Source of the DNA: CAZIVP01 sp964542915
GTDB taxonomy: Bacteria; Calditrichota; Calditrichia; Calditrichales; Calditrichaceae
Direction: 5' to 3'
Length of the DNA stretch: 64,000 nucleotides
NCBI GenBank assembly: GCA_964542915.1
Contig: CAZIVP010000014.1
Location: 1 to 64,000, forward strand
Of this stretch, positions 42,875-51,860 are shown piece by piece. The notes beneath the pieces are model-generated. The model was not told where the DNA came from and made no database searches. It worked only from the letters and a program-made list of their open reading frames with translations. The position numbers were made by a program, and so were the translations under genes. Every line of letters begins with the position of its first letter. Position 1 is the first letter of the stretch.

Positions 42875-44422
42875 ATGAGTGAATGGGATCCCGCCGCATT
42901 TGAAAAATCGATAAAGGTACGCCCCCTGACCCAAGACGATTATGAATCGGTCGTAGAGCTGGAGACATTGTGTTTTCCGGGAATGGAGCCGTGGACAAAA
43001 AGCGAATATATGAGCCAGATCGAAACCTTTCCGGAAGGACAAATAGCAGTTGAATACGACGGGCACCTGATTGGCACCTCCGCCAGTCTGATCGTGGAAT
43101 TCGACGAATACGGCGACAAGCATACCTGGGATGATGTGGCCGCCAACGGATACATCGACAATCACGATCCCGAAGGCGACACGCTTTACGGCATAGAGAT
43201 CATGGTGCATCCTGATTACCGTGGTATGCGGATCGGACGCAGGCTCTACGACGCCCGCAAAGAGCTGGCCATTCGATTGAATTTAAAACGGATTATACTG
43301 GGCGGAAGGCTGCCCAATTACCGGAAATACGCCGACCGTCTTTCGATCCATGAATATCTGGAAAAAGTGGTTACCAAAGCGATTTACGATCCGGTATTAA
43401 CCTTTCAGCTTGCCAACGGCTTTGTGATTAAACGTCTGCTTTCGGATTATCTTCCGGAAGACAAACAATCGGCCGGTTACGCCGTTTTGCTGGAATGGGT
43501 CAATTTGCATTACAGCCCCAAAAAACCATTACGCATGTTGCCCTCTCTGCCGGTTCGTATCTGCGTCATTCAATACCAGATGCGGCGCATCCAATCTTTC
43601 GACGATTTTGCCAATCTGTGTGAATACTTTGTGGATGTGGCCGCCGACTATAAATCCGATTTTGCGTTATTCCCGGAAATTTTCACGGTGCAACTTCTTT
43701 CTTCCATGCCGATACAGCGGCCGGGTAAAGCGGTGCGGGAGCTGGCCAAATTCACGCCTCAGTACATGGAAATGTTTCATCAATTATCGGTTAAGTATAA
43801 CATCAACATCATCGGCGGCTCCCATTTTGCAGAGGAAGAAAGCCAATTGTACAATATCGCCTATTTGTTTAAACGGGACGGCAAAATCGAAAAACAATAT
43901 AAGCTGCACATCACCCCCAACGAACGGCGCTGGTGGGGCGTTCAACCCGGCAAACGTTTTGATATTTTCGATACGGACCGCGGTAAAATATCCATTCAAA
44001 TCTGCTACGACGTGGAATTCCCCGAGTTATCGCGATTGGCCGCCGAACAGGGCGCCAATATGCTGTTTGTGCCTTTCTGCACCGATGAACGCCAGGGCTA
44101 CCTGCGGGTTCGTTACTGCGCCCATGCCCGATCCATTGAAAATCAGATGTACGTGGCGCTGGCCGGAAATGTGGGCAACCTGCCTTTTGTCGAAAATTTG
44201 GATATCAACTATGCACAGTCCGGCATCTACACGCCGTCCGATTTCGGTTTCTCGCGCGACGGCGTTGCGGGCGAATGTACTCCCAATACCGAAACGGTGG
44301 TGGTCGCCGATGTAGATTTGGAAGTGCTAAAGCGCCACCGCAAACGCGGAACGGTTTTGAATTTACAGGACCGTCGTCTGGATTTGTATAAAGTGATTCC
44401 GATTAACCATGATTATATGTAG
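42875..44422 (+). CDS. GNAT acetyltransferase-nitrilase fusion
   Basis: Residues 1-~215 form a GNAT acetyltransferase (VRPLTQDDYESVVELETLC and the acetyl-CoA block VHPDYRGMRIGRRLYDARKE). Residues ~225-515 form a carbon-nitrogen hydrolase with the catalytic triad Glu in LFPEIF, Lys in YKLHITPNERRWW, and Cys in QICYDVEFPELS. Fusions of this composition are known in bacteria as a distinct branch of the nitrilase superfamily; their substrate is not settled. It has no signal peptide. AAGGAG lies 8 bases upstream of ATG. It is divergent from the PDZ gene, sharing a 244-base promoter region. Confidence 0.92.
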   Translation: MSEWDPAAFEKSIKVRPLTQDDYESVVELETLCFPGMEPWTKSEYMSQIETFPEGQIAVEYDGHLIGTSASLIVEFDEYGDKHTWDDVAANGYIDNHDPEGDTLYGIEIMVHPDYRGMRIGRRLYDARKELAIRLNLKRIILGGRLPNYRKYADRLSIHEYLEKVVTKAIYDPVLTFQLANGFVIKRLLSDYLPEDKQSAGYAVLLEWVNLHYSPKKPLRMLPSLPVRICVIQYQMRRIQSFDDFANLCEYFVDVAADYKSDFALFPEIFTVQLLSSMPIQRPGKAVRELAKFTPQYMEMFHQLSVKYNINIIGGSHFAEEESQLYNIAYLFKRDGKIEKQYKLHITPNERRWWGVQPGKRFDIFDTDRGKISIQICYDVEFPELSRLAAEQGANMLFVPFCTDERQGYLRVRYCAHARSIENQMYVALAGNVGNLPFVENLDINYAQSGIYTPSDFGFSRDGVAGECTPNTETVVVADVDLEVLKRHRKRGTVLNLQDRRLDLYKVIPINHDYM

Positions 44423-44498
44423 GAAAAACGTTTTTTAAAGCCGGTCTACGGTTGAGCGGTGGTATATCCGGCGGGTTCGGGAAAGGGGAGCTTGCAGG

Positions 44499-44933
44499 CT
44501 AACGATTACCGCGGCGGCGGGCGCGATGTTTGAAAATAAGATTTTCCATATTGTATGAACCACAGTCGGGACAGGCCGATAGTTCGTTTTTGCGTTCCGT
44601 CTCGTTCAGATCGCCGCAATCCCGGCATTTATACAGGTTATATGTAAAATCCACGTTACCACCTTCGATAACCAGCTCATGGCCTTCCATCAGGGCGATC
44701 GCCACTTTTTGACGGGCCTTTTCCACCAGCCGCGTAAAGGTCGGGCGGGATATGTCCATGCGTCTGCCGGCCTCTTCATGCTGAAGTTGCTCATAATCGG
44801 CCAATCGGATGGCTTCATACTCATCGACTGTAAGGATGAGCGTTTGCAGCATCCGACGCGGAATTCCCGAAGGCTTGAAATTATTGTAGCGCGGCGGCAG
44901 TTTAACGCGCCGGCGGCGATATGGTTGACGCAA
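44499..44933 (-). CDS. DUF134 family HTH protein
   Basis: The 144-residue protein belongs to the DUF134 family of putative DNA-binding proteins. It opens with VKLPPRYNNFKPSGIP, followed by VDEYEAIRLADYEQLQHEEA and GRRMDISRPTFTRLVEKARQ, the helix-turn-helix region, and then a C-terminal zinc ribbon with CRDCGDL and CPDCGSYN. Members often sit near iron-molybdenum or metal-related genes, none of which is visible here. Regulatory targets are unknown. Confidence 0.9.
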   Translation of the reverse strand: MRQPYRRRRVKLPPRYNNFKPSGIPRRMLQTLILTVDEYEAIRLADYEQLQHEEAGRRMDISRPTFTRLVEKARQKVAIALMEGHELVIEGGNVDFTYNLYKCRDCGDLNETERKNELSACPDCGSYNMENLIFKHRARRRGNR

Positions 44934-45142
44934 GTCTCACTCCTTTTGAATTGTTATTTCACATCACTATTGTCCAATTTAAATATTAGGAACGCTAACA
45001 TGAACGCGCCCCTTACGCCTCTCCCGGATAATCTGAGTTTCACTTACGCTTGACGTTACGATTCTATCCACAAGCTTAAATGCCATTTTCTCAACCGTAT
45101 TTATTCAAGCTACGCAGCAAAGTACAAAAGCATTACAATTTA

Positions 45143-45158
45143 ATGAACATAAGTTCAT
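45143..45158. promoter_or_regulatory. Palindrome ATGAAC-N4-GTTCAT, site 1
   Basis: A perfect 6-4-6 dyad ATGAACATAAGTTCAT with TA before it lies 20 bases beyond the end of the flavin reductase gene and 210 bases upstream of DUF134. A second dyad with the same arms occurs at 49183-49198. Dyads of this shape are commonly bound by TetR-type repressors; no such gene is in the window. Confidence 0.4.
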
Positions 45159-45177
45159 ATTGCAATTTCGAGATTAT

Positions 45178-46131
45178 TTACAGACCCGGAAACACCATGG
45201 GATACCAACTATAGCGGCGGATTTTTTTGACAGCAATGCTCTTGTTATGGATAATGGATTCCGCCGCCAGCCGACCGCTTTCAATGGCCGGACCGATACC
45301 CTCGCCCATATCCGTCGTCGCCAGTCCGGCAGCGTCGCCAATGATAAAAGCCTGTCCGTATTTTAACGCAAGCCCTTTTTGACGCAAGTGGTAATGGTAG
45401 CCGCCCGGTTGTTCGTCAAAATCCGCAGCGATAAATCCTTTTGATCTCAAACGGGCAATGAATTTCTCCCAAACATCCCGCAATTTCAGTTCACGCTTCT
45501 GCAGCAACCGGCGTTTGCCTCCCAGACCCAGATTGATGTAGCCATCTTCTTTAGGCACAAACCAGGCGTATCCCGGCAGTTCATCCTGAAAGAACCATAG
45601 ATGGGTCTCGTTCTCGAAATATGCACGGCGGGTTTCAATTTCCAGCGTGGCAATATGTTTATCGTCCTGTCGTGGTTGGAACGGTTTAAAAAACGCATGA
45701 TAGACCGGGCAACCGCTGCCGCCGGCGCCGACCAATATATCACACGAATACTGATCGTCAATGACAAAGCGGTTATTATTAAAAACGATATGTTGCACTT
45801 TGTGTGTATCAACAGGCGTTTCGCTCAATTCCAGAAGCCAGTTGTCGAACTCGAAGCGACGGATGGAATATTGCCTTGTTACAATAGGCAGATGGCGACC
45901 GTAGATATAAAAATGGATCTTACGCAAATGAACCATGCCGTATGGATACGATTCGGGCTGCATCCCCAATGATTTGAATACGCGTGGGGTAATCCAGCCC
46001 GCACAGAGCTTATCTCTCGGGAAAGAGGCGCGATCCAATAAAAGCACGGGCACCTCCGCCTGCTTTAAAAACCGCGCGCAGGTTGCCCCGGCGGGTCCTG
46101 CGCCAATTATAATCACTTTACTGTGTACCAT
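45178..46131 (-). CDS. FAD-dependent reductase (geranylgeranyl-reductase family)
   Basis: The 317-residue flavoprotein has the FAD dinucleotide motif IIIGAGPAGATCARFLKQA at the N-terminus, LLLDRASFPRDKLCAGWITP (a signature of the geranylgeranyl-reductase/lycopene-cyclase type), and GDAAGLATTDMGEGIGPAIE near the C-terminus, which contacts the flavin. Family members reduce or hydroxylate isoprenoid or lipid double bonds. The gene is 7 bases downstream of cyclopropane synthase on the same strand, so a role in modifying membrane lipids is likely, but the substrate is not known. Confidence 0.88.
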   Translation of the reverse strand: MVHSKVIIIGAGPAGATCARFLKQAEVPVLLLDRASFPRDKLCAGWITPRVFKSLGMQPESYPYGMVHLRKIHFYIYGRHLPIVTRQYSIRRFEFDNWLLELSETPVDTHKVQHIVFNNNRFVIDDQYSCDILVGAGGSGCPVYHAFFKPFQPRQDDKHIATLEIETRRAYFENETHLWFFQDELPGYAWFVPKEDGYINLGLGGKRRLLQKRELKLRDVWEKFIARLRSKGFIAADFDEQPGGYHYHLRQKGLALKYGQAFIIGDAAGLATTDMGEGIGPAIESGRLAAESIIHNKSIAVKKIRRYSWYPMVFPGL

Positions 46132-46138
46132 AATCGAA

Positions 46139-47257
46139 TTATGCCACGCGAACGTTTGGTTGTTTTCGGGCGGGCGGCGTCATCACGATCTGCCACAACT
46201 GAGTATCGCGGGCGCGAAAACCACCGGCTGATGCCAAAAGATAATACCGCCACATACGGTAAAATCGATCACCGTGCTGTTCTTTAAACTTGGGCCAGGC
46301 CTTCTCGAAGTTGCGATGCCAGGCCATCAATGTGGAATCGTAATGTGGTCCGATATTATGCCAGTCTTCCATAACCCATAATTTTTCCATAGCGGCGCCT
46401 AACTGGGCAATGGAAGGTAACATCCCGTTGGGGAAGATATATTTGGTTGTCCAGGCGTTGCTGGTCGTCGTGCTGAAATTACCGCCGATCGTATGTAGCA
46501 ATGCAATACCGTTTTTATCTTTAAGCCTTTCGCGGCTCAACTCCATATACTGCCGGTAATTTTTGTAGCCCACATGTTCCATTAATCCGATCGAAACAAC
46601 CCGATCGAACGTTCCCTCAACCGAACGATAATCATCGTGAATAATGTGCACGGGTAAACCGGCGCATTGTTCGCGGGCCCATTTGACCTGTTGTTTCGAT
46701 ATATTGACCGCCGTTACACGCACATCATACCTTTCGGCTGCGTATCGGGCAAAACTGCCCCACCCGCAACCCAGTTCCAATACTTCCATTCCCGGTTCTA
46801 ACTCCAATTTCCGGCACACCAGATCCAATTTCGCTTCCTGCGCCTCATCCAGAGTGTCGGCATTCTTCCAGTAAGCGCAGGTATAGTTCATGCGTTTATC
46901 CAACATCGCCTGATAAAATTCGTTGCCGAGATCGTAATGTTTTTGGCTTACCTGGGCGGCCCGGCTGACTTTTTGTAAATTAAAGAGCCGGGATTTAAAC
47001 AGTTGCGCTTTGAGTTTCCAGTTGCCTTTAACCTTTTGATCGAGACGCGCAGTTAAAATCCGTGCAAAAAACTGATCCAGGGCCCCGCAGTCCCACCAAC
47101 CGTCCATGTAAGATTCGCCCAGCCCCAGGGCATGTTCCCGTAAAACCCGTTCATAAAAGCGTTCGTCATGCACGCGGATATCAAAAGGCCGGTCGCCGTT
47201 TAGCCGAACGCCTGCCGTTGACAATAAATCGGAGACAATTGCTTTTGCCTGACTCAT
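46139..47257 (-). CDS. cfa: Cyclopropane-fatty-acyl-phospholipid synthase
   Basis: The enzyme adds a methylene bridge from SAM across double bonds of membrane phospholipid acyl chains. The 372-residue protein has SQKHYDLGNEFYQAMLDKRM with the lipid-binding region, MNYTCAYW, the SAM motif VLELGCGWGSFARYAAERYD, VSIGLMEHVGYKNYRQYM with the catalytic-site Glu/His, and LPSIAQLGAAMEKLWVMEDW, all diagnostic. It has the normal length. The flavin reductase gene follows within 7 bases. Confidence 0.95.
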   Translation of the reverse strand: MSQAKAIVSDLLSTAGVRLNGDRPFDIRVHDERFYERVLREHALGLGESYMDGWWDCGALDQFFARILTARLDQKVKGNWKLKAQLFKSRLFNLQKVSRAAQVSQKHYDLGNEFYQAMLDKRMNYTCAYWKNADTLDEAQEAKLDLVCRKLELEPGMEVLELGCGWGSFARYAAERYDVRVTAVNISKQQVKWAREQCAGLPVHIIHDDYRSVEGTFDRVVSIGLMEHVGYKNYRQYMELSRERLKDKNGIALLHTIGGNFSTTTSNAWTTKYIFPNGMLPSIAQLGAAMEKLWVMEDWHNIGPHYDSTLMAWHRNFEKAWPKFKEQHGDRFYRMWRYYLLASAGGFRARDTQLWQIVMTPPARKQPNVRVA

Positions 47258-47353
47258 ATGTTCTCCTCATTTGAAAGAACTTACCCTTTACGGTAAAAAT
47301 CTATCGGATTCGGAGAATCCTTTAATGTTTATTTCAGGCGAGCATTATAACGG

Positions 47354-48928
47354 CTAAAGTACCTCTATTTTATTATAATGGTTCTGAACGATATTTTGGC
47401 GTTCCATTCTGAAGGCTTTTACCGCCGCCGGTAGGTATTGCATGATATCACCCGCAACCAAACCATCCTCTCCCAGTGCGGCGGCTGCCAGGTCGCCTGC
47501 ATAGCCGTGCATGAACACGCCCATGCGCACTGCATCCGTAACGGAAAATCCCATTCCGAGCATGGCGGCAATAGTGCCCGTCAGGACATCGCCGCTGCCG
47601 GCCGTAGCCATACCCGCGTTACCGCTCAGATTTATATATGTTCTGCCGCCGGGTTCGGTAATAAGCGAATGGGCGCCTTTAAGTACAACGACGGCATTTA
47701 AATCCGCGGCTGCCTCCTGCGCCGCTTTAATGCGATCGGATTGAATCGCGCCAATGGATTGGTTGAGCAAACGGGCCATCTCGCCGGGATGCGGCGTTAA
47801 AATCGTTATCGCCGTTCTTTGCCGTACGCACTCCGGATCGCTTGCCACGGCGGTAATGCCGTCCCCATCCAAAAGCAATGGTTTTTTGATTTCGATTGCC
47901 AGAGCGCTGACCAGGCGGCGCGTTTCCCGGTGGAGCGACAGACCCGGCCCCATGACCACCATATCACACTGGTCGCTGAATTCTAAAAGCGCGTCTTTAT
48001 TTTTGAGGGCGATACCGCCCTTGCCCGTAGCTTTCTGCGGAAACATTATAATCTCGCTACCTTTATTGGCAATAAACTGAGAAACCGTTTCCGGCGTCGC
48101 CAAAAACGATAAGCCGCCGCCTGCCTTCAAAAAAGATTGTGCGGAAAAATAAGGCGCACCCAGGTAATTGGTAGAACCTGCAATGAACAATACCTTGCCG
48201 AATGTTCCTTTGTGACCATCCTCAGGACGCTCCGGTAATGCAAGAGGTTGATTGACTTCGATATTCAAATCGTCGGCGTCGTATAATTCGGGCGGAAATG
48301 AGATGTGGGTTACGGCGAGACGTCCGCCGTGTTTAAAGCCGGGATAGAGCAGATTGCCGGGTTTGGGCAGTCCGAATGTTACGGTTCGTGTGGCGTTTAT
48401 CGCCGTTCCCATCGCCTGCCCCGTATCGCCGTTAATACCGGAAGGGATATCGACGGCAAACACCGGTTTCGATGATTGATTGATGCGCTCGATTACCGAG
48501 CGATATGCGCCTTCCACTTCACGATCCAGCCCTGTTCCAAAGATGGCGTCGATTACCGCATCTGAATTCGATAGGATTGCATCAATGGCCTCGTCATCCT
48601 TTGTTTGCTGCATATCCAGTTTCAATTTCACCGCAATTTCGTAATTTATCCTGGCCGCGCCCTTGAACTTCTCCGGGCTACTTAACAAAACAATTCGGGC
48701 CGTTCCACCGTTGGAATGGATTTTCCGGGCAACAACCAAACCGTCGCCTCCGTTATTACCCGCTCCGCAAATGACGGCAAAACGCTTGCCCGCAATGCCA
48801 ATGCTATTGTGAATCGCTTCATAGGTCGCTAATCCGGCGTTTTCCATGAGCAGGGTTTCTTCTATCCCATAAGTCGAAACCGCAGTTTGGTCAAGATTTC
48901 GCATCTCGGAAATACGGGCCACTTTCAT
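47354..48928 (-). CDS. Bifunctional NAD(P)H-hydrate repair enzyme
   Basis: This protein repairs damaged NAD(P)H hydrates. The N-terminal domain (1-~215) is the epimerase, with VICGAGNNGGDGLVVARKIH and VFAVDIPSGINGDTG. The C-terminal domain (~225-524) is the ADP-dependent dehydratase of the ribokinase fold, with LTPHPGEMARLL, VVLKGAHSLI and the catalytic NAGMATAGSGDVLTGTIAAM. ATG at 48926-48928 with GGGAGG 8 bases upstream gives the usual MKVARISEMRN start; the longer frame to 49045 is not credible. It leads cfa and the flavin reductase genes on the minus strand, with 96 bases before cfa. Confidence 0.95.
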   Translation of the reverse strand: MKVARISEMRNLDQTAVSTYGIEETLLMENAGLATYEAIHNSIGIAGKRFAVICGAGNNGGDGLVVARKIHSNGGTARIVLLSSPEKFKGAARINYEIAVKLKLDMQQTKDDEAIDAILSNSDAVIDAIFGTGLDREVEGAYRSVIERINQSSKPVFAVDIPSGINGDTGQAMGTAINATRTVTFGLPKPGNLLYPGFKHGGRLAVTHISFPPELYDADDLNIEVNQPLALPERPEDGHKGTFGKVLFIAGSTNYLGAPYFSAQSFLKAGGGLSFLATPETVSQFIANKGSEIIMFPQKATGKGGIALKNKDALLEFSDQCDMVVMGPGLSLHRETRRLVSALAIEIKKPLLLDGDGITAVASDPECVRQRTAITILTPHPGEMARLLNQSIGAIQSDRIKAAQEAAADLNAVVVLKGAHSLITEPGGRTYINLSGNAGMATAGSGDVLTGTIAAMLGMGFSVTDAVRMGVFMHGYAGDLAAAALGEDGLVAGDIMQYLPAAVKAFRMERQNIVQNHYNKIEVL

Positions 48929-49182
48929 TGACAAGACCTCCCTTATCGAATCAGTTTGTTTTCTTTCCCGCCCCAAAACAGGCCCCTTCAGGCAAACATA
49001 TGGAATCATACTCTCTGATACCGGCCAATACATTGAGCCGTCCACAGCTTTCTTTGGAACATTTCGTTCGTCGTAAATCTATTGTTGAATGCGTTATTGT
49101 ATAATTGGAAATGTATGTACGGGAGCCTGATATGAAGCGAAGCATATCACACACGATTGATTTTTATCTTTCAAAAAATATA

Positions 49183-49198
49183 ATGAACGCTTGTTCAT
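49183..49198. promoter_or_regulatory. Palindrome ATGAAC-N4-GTTCAT, site 2
   Basis: ATGAACGCTTGTTCAT is a perfect 6-4-6 dyad with the same arms and the same preceding TA as the one at 45143-45158. It lies 255 bases upstream of the hydrate-repair gene and about 190 upstream of the AP2 gene. Confidence 0.4.
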
Positions 49199-49325
49199 CA
49201 GTCAACGATTATTCCGGATTCTGCTTTAGGGTGCGAGACTTGCACGCGCCTGTTTGCCACAAAGCGCGCTATTATTCGCAATTATTCTTCAAATCATTTT
49301 CATACAGTTTTATTTTTATTTATAT

Positions 49326-49364
49326 TGTGGTTTTTAATCAGGTGTTTAATAAATTAAAACCACA
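49326..49364. promoter_or_regulatory. Inverted repeat upstream of AP2 gene
   Basis: TGTGGTTTTTAAT (49326-49338) pairs with ATTAAAACCACA (49353-49364) apart from one extra T. Another ACCACAAA follows at 49370. It lies 28 bases before the AP2 gene start, so it may bind a regulator, perhaps the AP2 protein itself. Confidence 0.4.
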
Positions 49365-49391
49365 GTCAAACCACAAAGTAGCCCAAATACC

Positions 49392-49862
49392 ATGAAGAAG
49401 ACAAACATTCCGGGAATCAGCCGCATTGATTCCAAGCACACACACGGCTGGTATGTACGTGTTTACGCCAATGGCGGGGTCTTCATTTCCAAGCTATTTT
49501 CCGATCGTCTTTATGGAGGTAAACAGGAAGCATTAACGAATGCCATTAAATTCCGGGATCATAATCAGATGGTTGCCGCCTTGCAAACGAAAGACGGAAA
49601 AACGGCTCGGAAACCGTTCTACGAACGCAAACCCAAAAACAATACCAGCGGCACTGTAGGCGTTAACGAAGTCATTACCAACATGCACGGACGCAAAATC
49701 CACTATTTCCAGGCCACGTGGAGCGAGGATGGTAAACCGCGATCCAAAAAATTTTATGTCTGCTCAAAGCGAAACCGGGATGAAGCGCGGGAGCTGGCCA
49801 TTAAAGAGCGGCGGCAAAAGGAAAAAGAGTTAAGGCAACAGTGGCAAAAAGACATCGAATAA
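49392..49862 (+). CDS. AP2-domain DNA-binding protein
   Basis: The 156-residue protein resembles bacterial standalone AP2/ERF-type DNA-binding domains. There are two copies of the fold: GISRIDSKHTHGWYVRVYAN followed by KLFSDRLYGGKQEAL (residues ~8-60), and GTVGVNEVITNMHGRKIHYF followed by QATWSEDGKPRSKKFYVCSK (~84-130), each with the beta-sheet W/Y positions. A highly charged helical tail ends it. AP2 domains are best known from plant regulators and from phage and homing-endonuclease genes, so a mobile origin is plausible. No endonuclease domain is present. It sits alone after a large intergenic region with an inverted repeat near its start. Confidence 0.75.
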   Translation: MKKTNIPGISRIDSKHTHGWYVRVYANGGVFISKLFSDRLYGGKQEALTNAIKFRDHNQMVAALQTKDGKTARKPFYERKPKNNTSGTVGVNEVITNMHGRKIHYFQATWSEDGKPRSKKFYVCSKRNRDEARELAIKERRQKEKELRQQWQKDIE

Positions 49863-49972
49863 CGCCATTCAATACATGCCATCCACGCCTGTTGTGCTCC
49901 TATTAATGAAACTTTTGCAGGGAGAAAGAATGTGGTGGTTTTAGCGTTTAACAGTACTTATTCCCGTCGGCG

Positions 49973-50197
49973 TCAAATTCCATTGTACAAGGCGTTAAGC
50001 AGATCGAGGGCTTTCTGTGCGTTGTGCTCTTCCACATAGAGGTTGACGCCCTGATTTAGCGAGGATGTGGATGTACCCAAAATACCGACATCGACCGACT
50101 TCAACACACAGTAAATTTGATTGTTATCCAAAACTTCTTTTGCCTGTTCGGCGAAAAGTCGGTTCGGAAAATTCTTGATCAATACAACTTTCTCCAT
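49973..50197 (-). CDS. DUF2007 family protein
   Basis: The 74-residue protein fits the DUF2007 ('putative signal transducing protein') family: NFPNRLFAEQAKEVLDNNQI, then GVNLYVEEHNAQKALDLL near the end. These small alpha/beta proteins occur alone or joined to membrane domains; their role is not known. It starts 55 bases after the sirtuin region boundary in the opposite direction of AP2. A ribosome site GACGGAG precedes the ATG. Confidence 0.8.
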   Translation of the reverse strand: MEKVVLIKNFPNRLFAEQAKEVLDNNQIYCVLKSVDVGILGTSTSSLNQGVNLYVEEHNAQKALDLLNALYNGI

Positions 50198-50252
50198 AGA
50201 ACTCCGTCCTAAAATAGCTTTCTTACATTTGCTTCATGCAATAGGATAAAAC

Positions 50253-50999
50253 TCACATGGCAATATTTAATTCCCTTAATAGTTTCTGCATAATTTCCGT
50301 CGCTTTTCCCTGTAAAAAGACATCGCTGATCGAGGCGGTATAGTTGGAAGGCTCCACATTAACTTCGACAATAGCGGCGCCGTTCTGTCGCGCCAGGGGC
50401 GGTATGGAGGCGGCCGGCATCACCTCACCGGTCGAACCGATAATCAGGAAAACATCCGCTTTTTCAGCCTCATCAAACGAAAGGGTTCTGGCCGGCTCCG
50501 GGATGGCTTCGCCAAATAATATAAAATCCGGCTTTAAAACACCCTGGCAACGTTCACAGCGCGGAGGAAGCACATTTAAATCGATTTCTCTTGCTTTATA
50601 GGATTTAAAGCAGCTAAGGCACACCAGCTTTTGGTAATTACCGTGAAATTCGTAAACGGTTCGACTGCCGGCTTCCTGGTGCAGATTATCGATATTTTGA
50701 GTGATAACCCCCCGAACCATGCCGTGTTCTTCCATGCGGGCCAGGGCCCGATGTGCGTCGTTGGGTTGCGTTTTTCCGAAAAATTCATAAAAAATTTCTT
50801 TGATTTTTTGCCATGACTCCCCGGGATGGCTCAGAAAGAAGTCAATCTCTAAATATTTGGTATCATACCTATTCCACAAGCCGTTTTCGCCCCGAAAAGG
50901 CGGAATACCGCTCTCAACGGAGATTCCGGCTCCGCTGAATCCCGTAACATGCCGGGCATTCTTTAAAATTTCTACAGCATCTGATATGTTGTTTTTCAT
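50253..50999 (-). CDS. Sirtuin NAD-dependent protein deacylase
   Basis: The 248-residue cytoplasmic enzyme removes acyl groups from lysine using NAD+. It has GFSGAGISVESGIPPFRG (NAD site), TQNIDNLHQEAGSRTVYEFH (catalytic His at the end), four zinc cysteines in CLSCFKSYK and CERCQGVLKP, and the substrate/NAD blocks IIGSTGEVMPAASIP. These match class III (CobB/Sir2) deacylases. It has 55 bases to the DUF2007 gene downstream and 27 bases from the membrane protein gene upstream, all on the minus strand. Confidence 0.93.
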   Translation of the reverse strand: MKNNISDAVEILKNARHVTGFSGAGISVESGIPPFRGENGLWNRYDTKYLEIDFFLSHPGESWQKIKEIFYEFFGKTQPNDAHRALARMEEHGMVRGVITQNIDNLHQEAGSRTVYEFHGNYQKLVCLSCFKSYKAREIDLNVLPPRCERCQGVLKPDFILFGEAIPEPARTLSFDEAEKADVFLIIGSTGEVMPAASIPPLARQNGAAIVEVNVEPSNYTASISDVFLQGKATEIMQKLLRELNIAM

Positions 51000-51026
51000 G
51001 ATCTCATCATCCTGTCGTAAATGGAC

Positions 51027-51860
51027 TCAACCCGTTTCGATTTTCATCGTACTATAATCCAATTCCGATCCCATCACACTGTGGGGTATGGAATAAACCA
51101 GAAGCAGCACCACCGCTGCAAAGACCACCCACCAGCGTTTTCGACCGGCCGGCATGCGCCGGACCATGAATAAGGCCAGCAACCATATCACGAACGCCAG
51201 CAATGTTTTGTTATCGGTCAAATCATAACCGAACGGTATTCCGGTCCAAAATGCGCCAAAAGCATATTTCTGAACGGTCGGGCCTAATATCATGCCTCCG
51301 ACTCCCAATAACAGAACCGTCCAAAACGCATAACGCCGGATATTGTTTCCTTTAACAAGCGCTTCTATGCCGGCCAGATTGGACATAAACATCGCCAAAA
51401 ACATCAGCAAAACGTGCGGCGCTAAGACCCCGGCGGGTACCGCGCCTTTAAAACGTACCACCACGGTTCGTTCGCCGGGGATGTTCCACCTGTGATCGCC
51501 TTTCTCTATGCGAACATAATATTCCAGCTTACCGGCCGGCGGCTGGTGCGGCAGATAAGCGCTGAAACGGCCATCGCTATGTGCTTGCGCCTTTTTTCGA
51601 TGCCACATTTCATCGGTTTTGTAACGTCTATAAATGAGATAAACGCGATAGTTGGTATCAGGTAATTGAATGGACACGGGCAGATCCGTTTCGCCTCCAT
51701 GACTGCGCGGCAAGTTGAATTCAATCTCCCGATTATGGATGGTAATGGAATCGCGTATGGGATATGTCGGACCGGTCATTCGTTGATATACCGCCGCCGA
51801 AAGCGTAATCACAATCGCCAGCGCCAAACGCCAAAGATTCTTTGTCATTCCGTTCTTCAT
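51027..51860 (-). CDS. Uncharacterised membrane protein
   Basis: The 277-residue protein has an N-terminal span (LWRLALAIVITLSAAVYQR), an outside domain of ~110 residues with immunoglobulin-like beta character (DLPVSIQLPDTNYRVYLIYR and GKLEYYVRIEKGDHRWNIP), and then about four spans in the C-terminal half. I do not recognise a named family. No catalytic motif is visible. It lies upstream of the sirtuin gene by 27 bases on the same strand, which may be operonic. Confidence 0.75.
   Translation of the reverse strand: MKNGMTKNLWRLALAIVITLSAAVYQRMTGPTYPIRDSITIHNREIEFNLPRSHGGETDLPVSIQLPDTNYRVYLIYRRYKTDEMWHRKKAQAHSDGRFSAYLPHQPPAGKLEYYVRIEKGDHRWNIPGERTVVVRFKGAVPAGVLAPHVLLMFLAMFMSNLAGIEALVKGNNIRRYAFWTVLLLGVGGMILGPTVQKYAFGAFWTGIPFGYDLTDNKTLLAFVIWLLALFMVRRMPAGRKRWWVVFAAVVLLLVYSIPHSVMGSELDYSTMKIETG

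Larger units (their letters stand above)
48929..49391. other. Gene-free region between hydrate-repair and AP2 genes
   Basis: These 463 bases contain the dyad at 49183-49198 and an inverted repeat at 49326-49364, and divergent promoters for the two neighbours. Small frames (48951-49154 minus, 49105-49395 plus) look non-coding. Confidence 0.45.

Noticed and set aside
44424..44440. AAAAACGTTTTTT after the GNAT-nitrilase gene as a terminator
   Set aside because: The palindrome has no loop and is only A/T apart from the centre, so it cannot form a stable stem.
48951..49395. Two small frames between the hydrate-repair and AP2 genes
   Set aside because: Amino-acid make-up and lack of ribosome sites suggest chance frames in AT-rich DNA.
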